DNA of 64,000 bases. It comes from Diadema setosum (taxonomy: Eukaryota > Echinodermata > Echinoidea > Diadematoida > Diadematidae). Below, in pieces: positions 27,101 to 39,100 of the stretch. Position numbers and translations under genes: made by a program. The DNA is taken from the NCBI RefSeq assembly GCF_964275005.1, contig NC_092689.1, positions 4,648,674 to 4,712,673 on the forward strand. Direction: 5' to 3'. The first letter of the stretch is position 1, and each line of letters opens with the position of its first letter. The notes under the pieces are model-generated. The model saw only the letters and a program-made list of their open reading frames with translations, did not search any database and had not been told where the DNA came from.

Positions 27101-30100
27101 TTTAAAGTTATGGTCAAAAGAAGCAAAATTTTTCTTATTCTCTTTATTTTTCTTGACCATTAATCGCAAATATCTCCATTTGGCAAATATGGACTTATCG
27201 GTTTTTGCAAACAAACTCTTCATATTCACTTCTTCATCAACACTATAATAGTTAGGTCAGGGAGGTGAGACGCCTCCCTGGTTAGGTTCATATTCTTAGG
27301 GTCTTAGGTTTATAATATTTACACGAACAATGAATTTTCTTCATTTCATAATGTTTTTACAAATTCTCAATTTGGGTTTCATCAGAAACACAGCACCGTT
27401 CATGCCCATTTGAAGTTTATTGACCACACCGCGCATACTATAATTGATAATCATTCTCATCTTATTGGTATCTTCCTGAACTTCTCCAAGGCCTTCGATA
27501 CAATTAATCATGACATTTTACTTTACAAATTGTCTCATTATGGAATACGGGGGAAGGCCTTGGAGTGGTTTAGGAATTACCTGCAAAATCGAAAACAATA
27601 CGTAACTCTGAACGAGAACAACTCAAGTCTATTATAGGATTCAGTGGCGTCCCACAGAGTATAGCTTGTTATAGGACCTTTACTTTTTGTTATTTACATT
27701 ACTGACTTTTGCAAATCATGTGACATACTCTCATTTATACTCTTTGCTGATGATTCAAATATATTCTTTTCTCACCAAAATCCAGATACTCTCGTACGGA
27801 TCGTTAATTCCGAATGGAAGAAAAAGTAACTCAGTGGATATAAGAGCTAATGAATTATCACTTAATCTACAGAAAACTGAGTATATGCTTTTTAGCAATT
27901 TCATAGAAGCTTTACGCACATATATAATTTCTAATGACTCTGCACGTATCACGGTCGACGATAAACTTTCATGGAGGCCGCATATTATTGACATTACTAC
28001 AATAATATCGAGTAAAATTGGTATCATTAATAGACTCAAGTTTCATATTACATTATCCTGTTTGTTGCCGTTGTATTTCCTATAATTTTACCTTATCTTT
28101 ATTACGGACTCCTAGCATGGGGTAGTGCCAATCAAACTTTACTAGATAAACTATTGTTACCAAAAAAACAAAACCCACTTTGTATTATCATTTTGTGGCG
28201 TCCCGCCACGTTCTCACTCTGATCCATTATTTACTAAATATAAGATTTTGAAAATCAAAGATTTGTACTTTTTTTTCATCTTGGTCAGTTTTATGTTTGA
28301 TTACAACGCAAATGCACTTTCCAATATTTTCAATTTAATGTTGCCACGGAACCATTTTCCCCCCATAAATATCCCACTAGGCAATCTAATGAGTTTCATT
28401 TACCCCTCCTGAGAACTTTATTGGCTCAGAATACATTTATTTATACACTGGTCCCAGATTTTGGAATTCCTTAAGCTGTGAAATGAAAAATTCTTCATCT
28501 TTGTATTATTTTAAGTGCAAGTTGAAATTCTTTCTGTCAAATCCTCTCTGATATCCTTTTTTTTTTATTAGCTAGGTCTCATCAACCTCAGGGTTCATTA
28601 TACATCCATCAATCAATCAGTCACTGAATTCATTATTTCGTGATGAATTAGCCATTATAATACTTGCACAGCTGTGTGCAGCACCAGCTCTCTGAAGCAC
28701 CCCATTTCCCTGTTTCATTTCCCTTGTTCAGCGTGTATAGGCATTCTCTTTTTTTTCTTTTTTTCCTTCCGTTCTTTCCATCAATTTTGTCAAATGGTGT
28801 TGTGTTTCTCCTGTTTTGTTCCGTCCTGTCGTAAATTATATTTGTGATAAGTATTTGTAAATAAGTAATTCATAAGATTTTTTTTTTGAGTAGTTCACAG
28901 TATACAAGCTTGCTTTTTAGTGGACCTCTTAATTCTTTTTTTTTTTCTTAACTAAAACAAAACTTTGCATATTTGCCAGTATGCATTCTTATGTTTATCT
29001 GTATAATTTCATCTCTTGCAGAGGCGAATGTTTATATTCATGATGTAATTCCTGATTTATTCTGTGTTATGTTCTGTTGGAAAAGGAATGAAAATAACTG
29101 AATTGAATTAAATTGAATTGAATAATCTTTTGTTCATGATCTGATTCGTCCAGATTATGTGGTTAAAGATGTCATACCATATTAGGAACTCATCATTCTC
29201 AAGCTGAGAAGTGAAACCTATTATTATCATAAATGCTTTACTAAGTGTTATTAATTTCCTACTTCGTTGACTTCTATACCTGATCTTCTTATGACTATGC
29301 ATGAAAACACCATAATAAGTTTGTTCCCTATACGATGAAGTGCAAAAAATAAATGAATAAAAATAGTGAAAACATACATGGGCAATATGATATATATACT
29401 GTCCTTATATGTCTAGGTTGCTACATGGCAGTACCTACTTTGAATATTTTGCCCATAATTTGCATGTTAATAAATATTATGGATTCAATTCATTTCAAAG
29501 TTTATTTCGTCTTTCGACAAAAACATAGTGATGTACATTTCAATATCTCAGGCAACAGAGAATGAGGTAAATATAACATTGTAGAATATGAGACTATATA
29601 CAACAGGCCTTTATTGTGAGATAATACAACAAAGGATGGAATAGTATCAACTTCTTTTCTGCGGCCCCTGGTCACCTTCTTGTTAGTGGATGTTATTAGT
29701 GTTATCTTGTCATTTCTGTCGAGACTTTATGAACAGCTGATAGACTGCAAGAATGGGAGGAAAGGTGATGATTTGGTAGCCATTTTTTAATGCCAATTAT
29801 TGGTCTTTCACTGAGAATTATACTTGTTTGTGGGTTTGTTTGTTATGATTCAGCGTACCTAACTCTATGCCAAAAGAGCCCAATTCCCAACATTAACTCT
29901 AAAGTACTGCTAGGAATCACATTTGTCAATAACCCCACTATGAAGGAACTATTATGGAATAGTAAGTATTTCTTCGATCAACTTGAATCCACTAAACAAA
30001 TCAAACAACAACCCCTCAGCGGCAAATCATCCTTCTGACCTGCTGATTTTGTCCCTTGCATAGTTGATGTTACCGAATACAACAGTAGTAGGCTTGTTCT

Positions 30101-33100
30101 TCTCAACCCACCGATCCAGTCCTTTCTCGGCGGCGATTTGGTCCCCCCGAATTTGCGTATAAACCCGCCCATTCGACCCCCCTCAGCGGCGATGTGGTCC
30201 CCGGAATAGGCTTCTTCGTATAAACCCGGCGATTCGATCCCCCCTCAGCGGCGATTAGGTCCTTGCGAAACGGATATTTGGTCCTAGGATACTATTTCCT
30301 AAATTCGAACCCGGAAATAAGGTCCCCCGGAGTGTTTCTCCGGACGGACATTATCTCCTACCACACCGGGTCAGGCTAAACTCGGACTCGGGGACAACTC
30401 TGCCTCGCTTTGACGGCGGGACGAATTGTCCCTCTGGATTGTACAGTGTTGTACTATAATGGGAGCGGCCTGTAGCGCTTCGCGTTATGGTCCGAGTTGA
30501 TGGTTGATACCAAAGACGCTTAACTGCAAAAGACAGGAAAATACCAAAGAGATTTTTCTCCTCCCCATCACTATCACTTCTTCGGCGATCTGAATGTGTA
30601 CGCTTCCTTTCCTCAGCTGCGCTTCGGAAAGATAGCTACATCCAGTGATAGTTTGTCCCATCACCTTCACCAACGTTGATTATTTGCTTAATATTGTGTT
30701 GCGAGTTTATCTTCCTAGTCAAACCTCTGCCTAAGAAGATGGTCCCCTCCATTTTATATGTTACTGTGTAGGCCTATAAATATTCTGTACACCCAATTTG
30801 AACTGTTACGTAACGTTCAATTTACATTTAATTTGACATTATTGTATTTCTTTATCTGTATGTTTTCTTCATACAGTAGTATCCCACAATCTGTAATAAT
30901 GCGATGGAACAATTCATTCGATTTATGACCTATCGTCAAATTATGCTACACATTTAGTGAAAACGGAATGCAGAAATAAACTGAGCTGAACTGAAAATAC
31001 CGGTGGAGAAATTGCTGACGGAACAAATGTCGCGTAGCATTAATTGTCTGAGAGAAGTATCAGAGCAATGTCATAAATTTCCTCCAGCACCCACCTCCCC
31101 CCCCCCCCCCCCCCCGCCGGATGTTGGGTGACATTCGGCATTTTCAATGTCTAATGATTATTTTGATATCTTATCAAATTATTTCCTTAAATCACAAGAC
31201 GTGGCATTTAACGCACTTTGTCCTACCTTTATTTTTTGTTGTTGTAAAAGTATGGTTTGTTGTACACAATCATCTTAACGTTTTATCAAATTATTACAGT
31301 TGTATCTTTTTCTTTGTTTTTTCAGGCCACTAAACGAAAAAGTTAATGTCGATGCTTTATATCGATTATAGGACACTATGGTAAAAAAATAGAGATATAT
31401 AGATACAAATAAACCAGTCGAAACTAAAGACCATTTCAATGGAACCTATATCGGTGACTTCACCCGAGCTGCGTAAACCACTTTTATTCAAATACGTGCA
31501 GGATAACTGTGCGGACCCAGGCAACGTCACTTTAAACAATACGGCCGTCGTCATCGTGTATGTTGAAGATCAGGACGATATGCCACCCAAGTTTGAAAAC
31601 GAATTCTACAAAATCAACATTAGTGAAAGAACGTCAGGGATGGAAGAATTGACTGTGTACGCCTTTGACCAAGATCTAACAATAAAGTCTAACGTCAGTT
31701 ATAGTTTCAGAGGTGAGTATGTTATAAACGTAAGTACTTCCTCTCAGAATTCTATCAAAATAAACTGAAACATTCTTTTCAAAGAATTAGACAAGAAACA
31801 AGCCAGGGAAGTCTTCTAATTTTCTGCACTGCATGAGCATATAAAAAAATTAAACAATTCTTTTTCATCAAACTACATCATACATCCAACCAGGATTCTG
31901 ACAACGAACACATATATACCCCCTTGACGCATTCAGTAGAAAAAAGATAAATATCGTATTATATAAATATAATGTGTCTTCATATGTATTGATTTCGCGT
32001 CGTAAAAGTGACAGGGATCTTATTTGTAAGCAAATGTTGGCGGTTGCCATTGACTGTTCTTATACCTTCCACAGATGCTGACATTGATGGTATTGTAATA
32101 ATTGCATGGCTTCACCTGTGTTTATGTTTCCATAAAGAATTGACACGATGTAGGCTAAATTCCTTGTAAATATTTTTTTCTCGTTCCTAGATGAAAAGAG
32201 CAACGATTTTTTTTTTTTTATCGATTCCATCTCATTCGACTATAGGGCAAAGCGGTGACTGGGGTTGCGCGGAGTTCTTCGCCATAGACAGTCTAACTGG
32301 CAGCATAAGTCTATTACGGGAACTGGACTATGAAAACGCCCTCACCGCCTGCTACATTACGATACAGGTAAACCATTTGCATTGCATTCTGGGTAGCATG
32401 TTCCGTACAGCTAGTGACAATGCTGAGAATAATTGTAAGACCAGGCGTCCACTAGGGCGCGGACAAGACGCGGACAAGACCCGGAAAGCAAATTTGGTAT
32501 TCCGCACTCGTTCGGCAACCTCTCCGCACGTTCTTGAAAGAGTGCGTTCAGTGTCCTAAACATGTCCGGGCGTTTCCGCTCCTTCGGGAGAGAGAAAATT
32601 TTGATCGAGACCAACATTCGGACGCGGAAATTAACTTCCTGAAACCATCGGCAACCTGTCCTGAGGACATCGTCAGGACATCCCGCCTGTCCGTAACCCT
32701 TCCGCTCATTCCGCAAACGCTCCTGAAAGAATCCCGCGATGTGGGGATGTTTCGCGAATGAAAGCGGAAGACACCAGGAATGTTTTTAGGACAGAGCGGA
32801 GCCGATGCGAATCTATATATGCAAGTGTCCGAAGCCGATGCGGACATTTTGTGATCAAGACATGAAAGAGTCAACACGTTCCACGAGCGATGCAGCATGT
32901 CAATGAGACGCAAAAAAAAAAAAAAAAGACCAATAAGGGAGGCGAGGTCCCCATGCAAGCCCCACAGCCAAACCTCTCTTCCACTGAATAGGAACAGGTA
33001 AATATCAGCATTTCCCAGTCCCAAATGAAGAAAGCAAAGCAGAAGGCAGAGGATTTGCCCCAACAGTAACTAGAAAAAATAGGAAGCATTACTCTCCGCT

Positions 33101-36100
33101 CCGAGTAAACTTTGTTTTTTGTCAGTATGTTTGTTGCGTTCTTTTCAGAAATCATTTTCATTTGAGGGATTTTTAATACTTGACATTACACCATATACAT
33201 TATGCATCGTTTGCTCGCTTTAAATGTGACAGCCCAACTCAAACCCCACAAAAGTGGCACTAGGTCAAAATCTTTACATATATATTTATACATACTTATG
33301 TCAAAGTACTATGTTATAAACTTGAAAATAAATGTCAACTTGTTTGGTAATGACCATACTAGCACATTCAAAGGGGACCAGGGCCAATGCTACTCAGCAC
33401 CTCTCACGGCTAGTATTTGAAGCAATAGGGCAAAGCGAATTTCGGTTGGTGTGACCTCCATGAGGGCTTGAACCTTGAACCTTGATGAGATAATCCCTGA
33501 AGCAGCTCTTTCCGAACTAAACTGGGATGGGATGTGCTGTGACAATGGGTGATGGTGCAGTCGTAGTATATTTACAATAAAAATAGTGATGTGCACACAA
33601 AAAATTCTGTAAGATTTACAGCAACAAGGAACCCACAGGAGGTTTCAGCCCTCTGATGACAGGAAGGGCAGCCTCCTGGAAGGCAACTACTGTTGGGGCA
33701 GTAACTGCCATGGTTGGTAACTTGTTCCAGATGCGAGTGGTTCGGGGATAAAATGAGAATTTATATGAATCAATTGATGCTATGGGGACGGTAAGCTGGA
33801 GCACATGATCTCTTCTGCTGACATATGGAGCTTGGGTTATGAAGTGAGGAAGATGGATGTTGACTACCTGGTGATGTATTCTATAGAACATGGTGCTCTG
33901 TGCATGGAGACGACGTGTGTGCAGTTGATCCCATCCCAGACTGGAAACAAGCTCTGAAGCCGAGGTGGATCTTTTGTAGTCGCAGGTGACAAAGCGAGCA
34001 GCTGCTTTCTAGACGCTTTCTAAGCCTTCGGCAGTACTGGAAGTGTAGGGATTCCAGGCTTCAGAAGCGTACTCCAGCTGTGGTCGGACAAGGCTCATGT
34101 ATGCTTTGGATTTTACAGCTTTGGAACACGATGACAGGGTTCTCTTTATCAGCCCAAGGGTTTTGCTAGCTTTGCCTTGTACGAGTTGACAGTGTGTGTT
34201 CCATCGCAGGTCCTTAGATATGGTGACTCCGAGGTACTTGTATTTGTCGACCCTGGGTACAGACTCATTGCAAAGGTTGTAGTTGTGCTCAATGGAACTT
34301 CTCTTCCTTGTGATGGTGAGGGAAGCACACTTTTCAACATTAAATGCCATAAACCATTTTGTTGACCAGTCTGACAGGGTTTGAAGGTCTTGCTGAAGGA
34401 TGGCGACGTCATTCATGGTTTGGATTTCTCTGTAGATCACACTGTCATCTGCGAAGAGGCGCATCTTGGACTTTGTAGTTGTGCTCAATTGGGCTTCTCT
34501 TCCTTGTGATGGCGAGGGAAGCACACTTTTCAACATTAAATGCCATAAACCATTTTGTTGACCAGTCTGACAGGGTTTGAAGGTCTTGCTGAAGGATGGC
34601 GACGTCATTCATGGTTTGGATTTCTGTGTAGATCACACTGTCATCTGTGAAGAGGCGCATCTTGGACTTTATATTTGTGGTGATGTCATTTATATACAGC
34701 AGAAAGAGGGCTGGGCCGATAACCGATCCTTGAGGTACCCCAGATGTCACAGGCATCCAAGACGAGCGGGATCCCTTGACAACAACTGCTTACTGCCTGT
34801 TGGAAAGCAGGGACATGGTCCAATGCAGTGTGTCTCCTTTTATGCCATAACATTCCAGTTTGGTCTGTAGATGATGATGAGGTACCCGGTCAAAGGCTTT
34901 CTGAAGATCGAGGAAGATGACATCTGTTTGGCCTCTGCATTGCAAGGTGTGTGTCCAGTCATGGGTGGCAGAGATGAGTTGGGTGGTGGTGGACAATTTC
35001 TGCCTAAACCCATGTTGTTCATCTACCAAGATGTTGTTGGCAGCTACATGTTTTGAGATATGGCTGAGCACTATGTGCTCCATCACCTTGCTGCAGATAC
35101 AAGTCAGGAAGATTGGCCTGTTATTGCCTGGATTGCACTTATCACCGGACTTGTGTATGGGTGCCACTAAGGCATACTTCCATTCCACTGGAACAGTGCC
35201 AGAGTTGTAGCTTTGTTGAAATAAGAAATCAAGGGCAGGGGAAATTTCATCAGCTACAATCTTGAGAAACTTAGGTAGTAGTTCATCTGGTCCAGAGGCT
35301 TTGGATGGGTTGAGGCTTGACAGTTGCTTGGCCACACCAGGGCGATGAATGTGCATTCAAACTCAGGACACGTAGATAATATGAGAGACTCGTGCACCGC
35401 CACAAAGACTCCACCCCCATGTTCACTGCGATCCTTCCGGAATACTGTGTAGTTACAAGGGAAGACACTGTATGTAGGAGTTTCTTCATCAAGCTTTGAC
35501 TCGCATCCAAGAATCACGTCTGGTTTGTGGTGATAAATTGTCGCTTGAAATTGGGAGTACTTCGCATGGCTTTTAAGACCATTGCAGTTGATAATGATAC
35601 CCTTTAAGATCTTCCTACGGTTTTTATATGTAAGAAGCTTGGGCGTGGTGGTAGCCTTATTGCACAACCATGTGACCTGGAGGTTGGTGTGGATGTCTGA
35701 TGGTTTTGAACATCACTGGTTGGGTCACTAATGTTCAGTGATTCAAATCGATTGCTTGTAGAGAGGTTTGATTTGCTAAAGGAAGTTGATGATTCCACGT
35801 TGATACTATGACATTTGACACAGACCCACGAAAAGCTGTTGAGTCTTGAGAGGACTTCATATGATTGCTCAGAAACGCCAGTGCATGCTATATGGCACCA
35901 CGTGTTGCAATTGTCACAAAGAAGTGCGTGGTCACTGTCCGTGACATTCACTGTACAAATAGCACATGGGAAAGTCTCTGTAGGTCCTGGATTTGGCTCA
36001 ACTTGGCCACTCAGGAGTAGAAGGAAAGCGAGATGACTAACACTTGTAAAATGTAAGTTGAGCACTCCAATTGAATATCTGCTCTTCTGGTATGCTTGAA

Positions 36101-39100
36101 AAAGGAGCGACGTGCTTGCTTTGCATGTACATGTAAGTAGCACATGTGCTCGTGGGCAGAGAGAAATGTTTGAGGCATCGGGCGAAAGAAATCCCAGCAC
36201 ATGTTCTTGCTGGTAGACTGGCTTTACAAGCAGTAGGCTTGTGGTAAAAATAAGGAAGAAGACCACGGTGACGGGATGTGACCATAAGGTCATGACTGAG
36301 GGAGGATGTCTACCCATGCTGTGGGAAGTACCATGCAGCATGTAAGAAGTGGTGTACCAGACTCAATTATTATAGAGTGGTAAACTATTAAATAACAAAC
36401 TGTAGTACTTTAAGAGGCAGCAGTAGTGAGTAAGGTACAAATAGTACCTGGTAGTGTACTGTATTATATTGATAGTACAGTATGTAGTAGTACAGCATAT
36501 ACAGTACCATACTCTACACGTATACCGCACACCTATATATTGACTGGGGATGAACATGCACTATTCAGACCTGAAGTCCAGTCTGAAAGCCAGTCAAAAA
36601 TAAGTCAACAAGTCAACCAGAATAACACTTGTCATAAGTATAGCAGCTTTCTACTTGGAGTCAAGATTGATTTGTGCTCAGACTTGCCGTCACATTCATG
36701 AACATCATAGAAGCGAGGGAGGAAGCTTGAACTGAAGAAGCTCACTGACACTGGTGCAAGCAGGTGGGTGTCAGTTTGAACCAACATATAAGGCAGCACG
36801 TTGGGCTGATGTATCCATTCCAATAAGCTGAGTTGACACTGTGTGAGTAGTGCTGAGAAGCTAAAATAATGTCCAGATTTCCACAATGCAAATCAGAAAA
36901 TCCAACAATATGGTTTGAACATGCTCACATGCATATCAGCTTTTGGTAAGCTTGTTTTTGAAAACACAAAGTAAACATTTCTAATAAAAATTGAGTGAGA
37001 TTTGCAGAGGATTTTGGAAACACAACCATCACCCAACAGACACAGACACTGTCTGGCTAGCAGTCAAATGAGAGGGAAAAAAAAAATCGAAAGTCGGCTC
37101 CCAATTTATAACCTCGCCCTATTTCCTCATATTGTGCACATATCTGACTTTTGTTGTCCGCAGGTCATCCTGATTGTCCTCGTTCATGATTTTAATCATT
37201 CCTGGTGTAATCCTAAATGTTTTCGCGCTGCCCAGCTACGATTAGCATGTTCGGAGGTATTTTGCGCTCTTCCGGAGTGACTCCTAGGACACTTCTAGGA
37301 ATGTCCGCAGTCAGTCCCCGGACAGTCGGCGGACATTCCTAAGAATGTCCCAGTACAAGCCGATTGTCACAATTTTTCCGCATCCGACGCGGACAGGATG
37401 CCGAAATTACAGAATTTGCTTCAGAAACCCTTCCTTGGCTTGTCCGCGCCCCAGTGGACGTCAGCCCCAAGAATCGTTGGTGCCGTAACTTGACTCAATA
37501 TGGCTGAGCAGACACAACACATTTGTCTTAATGATGTCATGATATTCCGTCCGTTAATTCCACTAACGTCAAAACGCAAGTTAAACCAAAATAACGGTCT
37601 TAATGAGATGAACCAATAATAACCTGAAAGAATTATCTCTGAATTGACAGATCAGTGGAGTGAAGGCAAGAGCGCCATTAAAAGAACATCGTTCGGGGAT
37701 GGATAACCAGTCACAATAGTTAAGGTTTAAGCAAACTTTATTACGCTCACGCAACACAAACTGCCGGCCGAAAGGGGCAAAAATTGTACAACAACAATTT
37801 AACATACTTCTCAAACACTGCCCGTAAGAGGGCAGTAAAACACACTGGCGCAATCACTTTCTTCTTTCTGTCTTCTTCTACATATCAGAAAGGAAAACAC
37901 ATTCGAATAATCACGCACATTCTATATGCCAGGAATGTGTGTGGAATTAAGCCAATCAAACTTCCGACTAATTGCATGGATAGGTAGACCACATTACGAA
38001 CACTCAATGATGTGATAACATTAACACATACACTATCCCGATATAGACACAATGTCTCCAAAAGCGTGTATGAACTGACTAACAACTAACTAATATAAAA
38101 CATTAATTTTACATTAGCTGTAATCAGCACTGCTATGCAGTACATACATGTATACCAACTCATTGGAGCAACAGTCAGAATCCTGTGCATACAAGCGTAA
38201 CAATCTACGCTTGACATGTGCCTTCATGTGCTTTCTACCAATTATAAAAGTAACACTAAATACAACTGCAAAATCAACTACCTTACGCTGTAAAAACCAG
38301 AAAATATTTCACAATATCAACTATCAAATACATACCTAACTCACTCACATTCTATCCTTTTCTCACAACATGAAATATTACTATTGTACATAAGTACCAT
38401 GACCTCCACATTCTCATTCGCTCTTTTGTTACAACACTATCAAACACTGTACATGAATAACATACAGCTGTAATCACTTTTCTTCTGATGGAATGTGAAA
38501 CAACAGTACATAAACACCACACCATAGCTGTCTTTCCTTTACAGTCCCCCAAAGAAACACAATGCTGTCAGAACCAAATAGATGACCAACTATAGGCCCC
38601 AAAAGGACAAAAACAAAAATCCCTAGATCAATCAAATTAAAACATTAAACACATTACAGGTTAGGTAAACAGTATATGGGTGGCATGGAAACAACAATGG
38701 TGTGTATGCATTATAAGACATGTACATGTCGTACCTGATACACGTATTCAAATCGGTATGAGTAATATGAAAACCGCTGAGAATAATCACCCACCTGATG
38801 TAACAATATCAAAACCTTAGTGTCATCATCAACTTATCATGTGAGTTATTACTCCAAAATGTACAACACTTTGGCATATACCAAACAAAACAACTGAAAA
38901 CGATACGTTCAGTAAAAAAAAATGTTGCATATGAAAACAAATTCTCAGAAATAAACAGAGATCAAATACACCTGTATTATACTTTTGAAAACATACTCAA
39001 ACTTCCGAACCATATTTTGTCCTTAAAGTGTATCACTATATGAACTGCTTTGTACACATGCATAAAAAACGGAATCCTACATCGACGTCACTCCATACAG

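Larger units (their letters stand above)
23430..27240 (-). mobile_element. L2-like LINE, - strand, broken by two later insertions
   Basis: Reads downward from about 27240. First an endonuclease-RT linker region ([20 protein letters not shown] near 26960). Then RT fingers ([20 protein letters not shown] near 26220), [18 protein letters not shown] (26140), [14 protein letters not shown] (25650) and a [13 protein letters not shown]-type motif across the junction of 25440 with 23900. The catalytic YADD-type segment ([14 protein letters not shown]) lies near 23820 and [19 protein letters not shown] near 23560. Order and motifs match L2/CR1 ORF2. Several stops and frame changes show it is dead. A + strand LINE tail (25703-26092) and a hAT-like element (23904-25431) are inserted in it. 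Confidence 0.85.
32441..37467. mobile_element. Possible DNA element with GTCCACT(A/G)GGGCGCGGACAA inverted ends, host to a LINE
   Basis: AGGCGTCCACTAGGGCGCGG (left, about 32443) and its near reverse complement at about 37439-37467 are terminal inverted repeats. Both ends are followed by related GTCCGCGTC/GACGCGGAC-rich, GC-richer sequence (32441-32850 and about 37150-37467). A LINE occupies 33440-36341 between them. Target duplication not resolved, so two unrelated opposite copies remain possible. Confidence 0.6.

Noticed and set aside
31439-31501. Upstream extension of cadherin exon 2 (frame open to 31439)
   Set aside because: The added residues do not fit the EC fold and no good in-phase acceptor is seen there.
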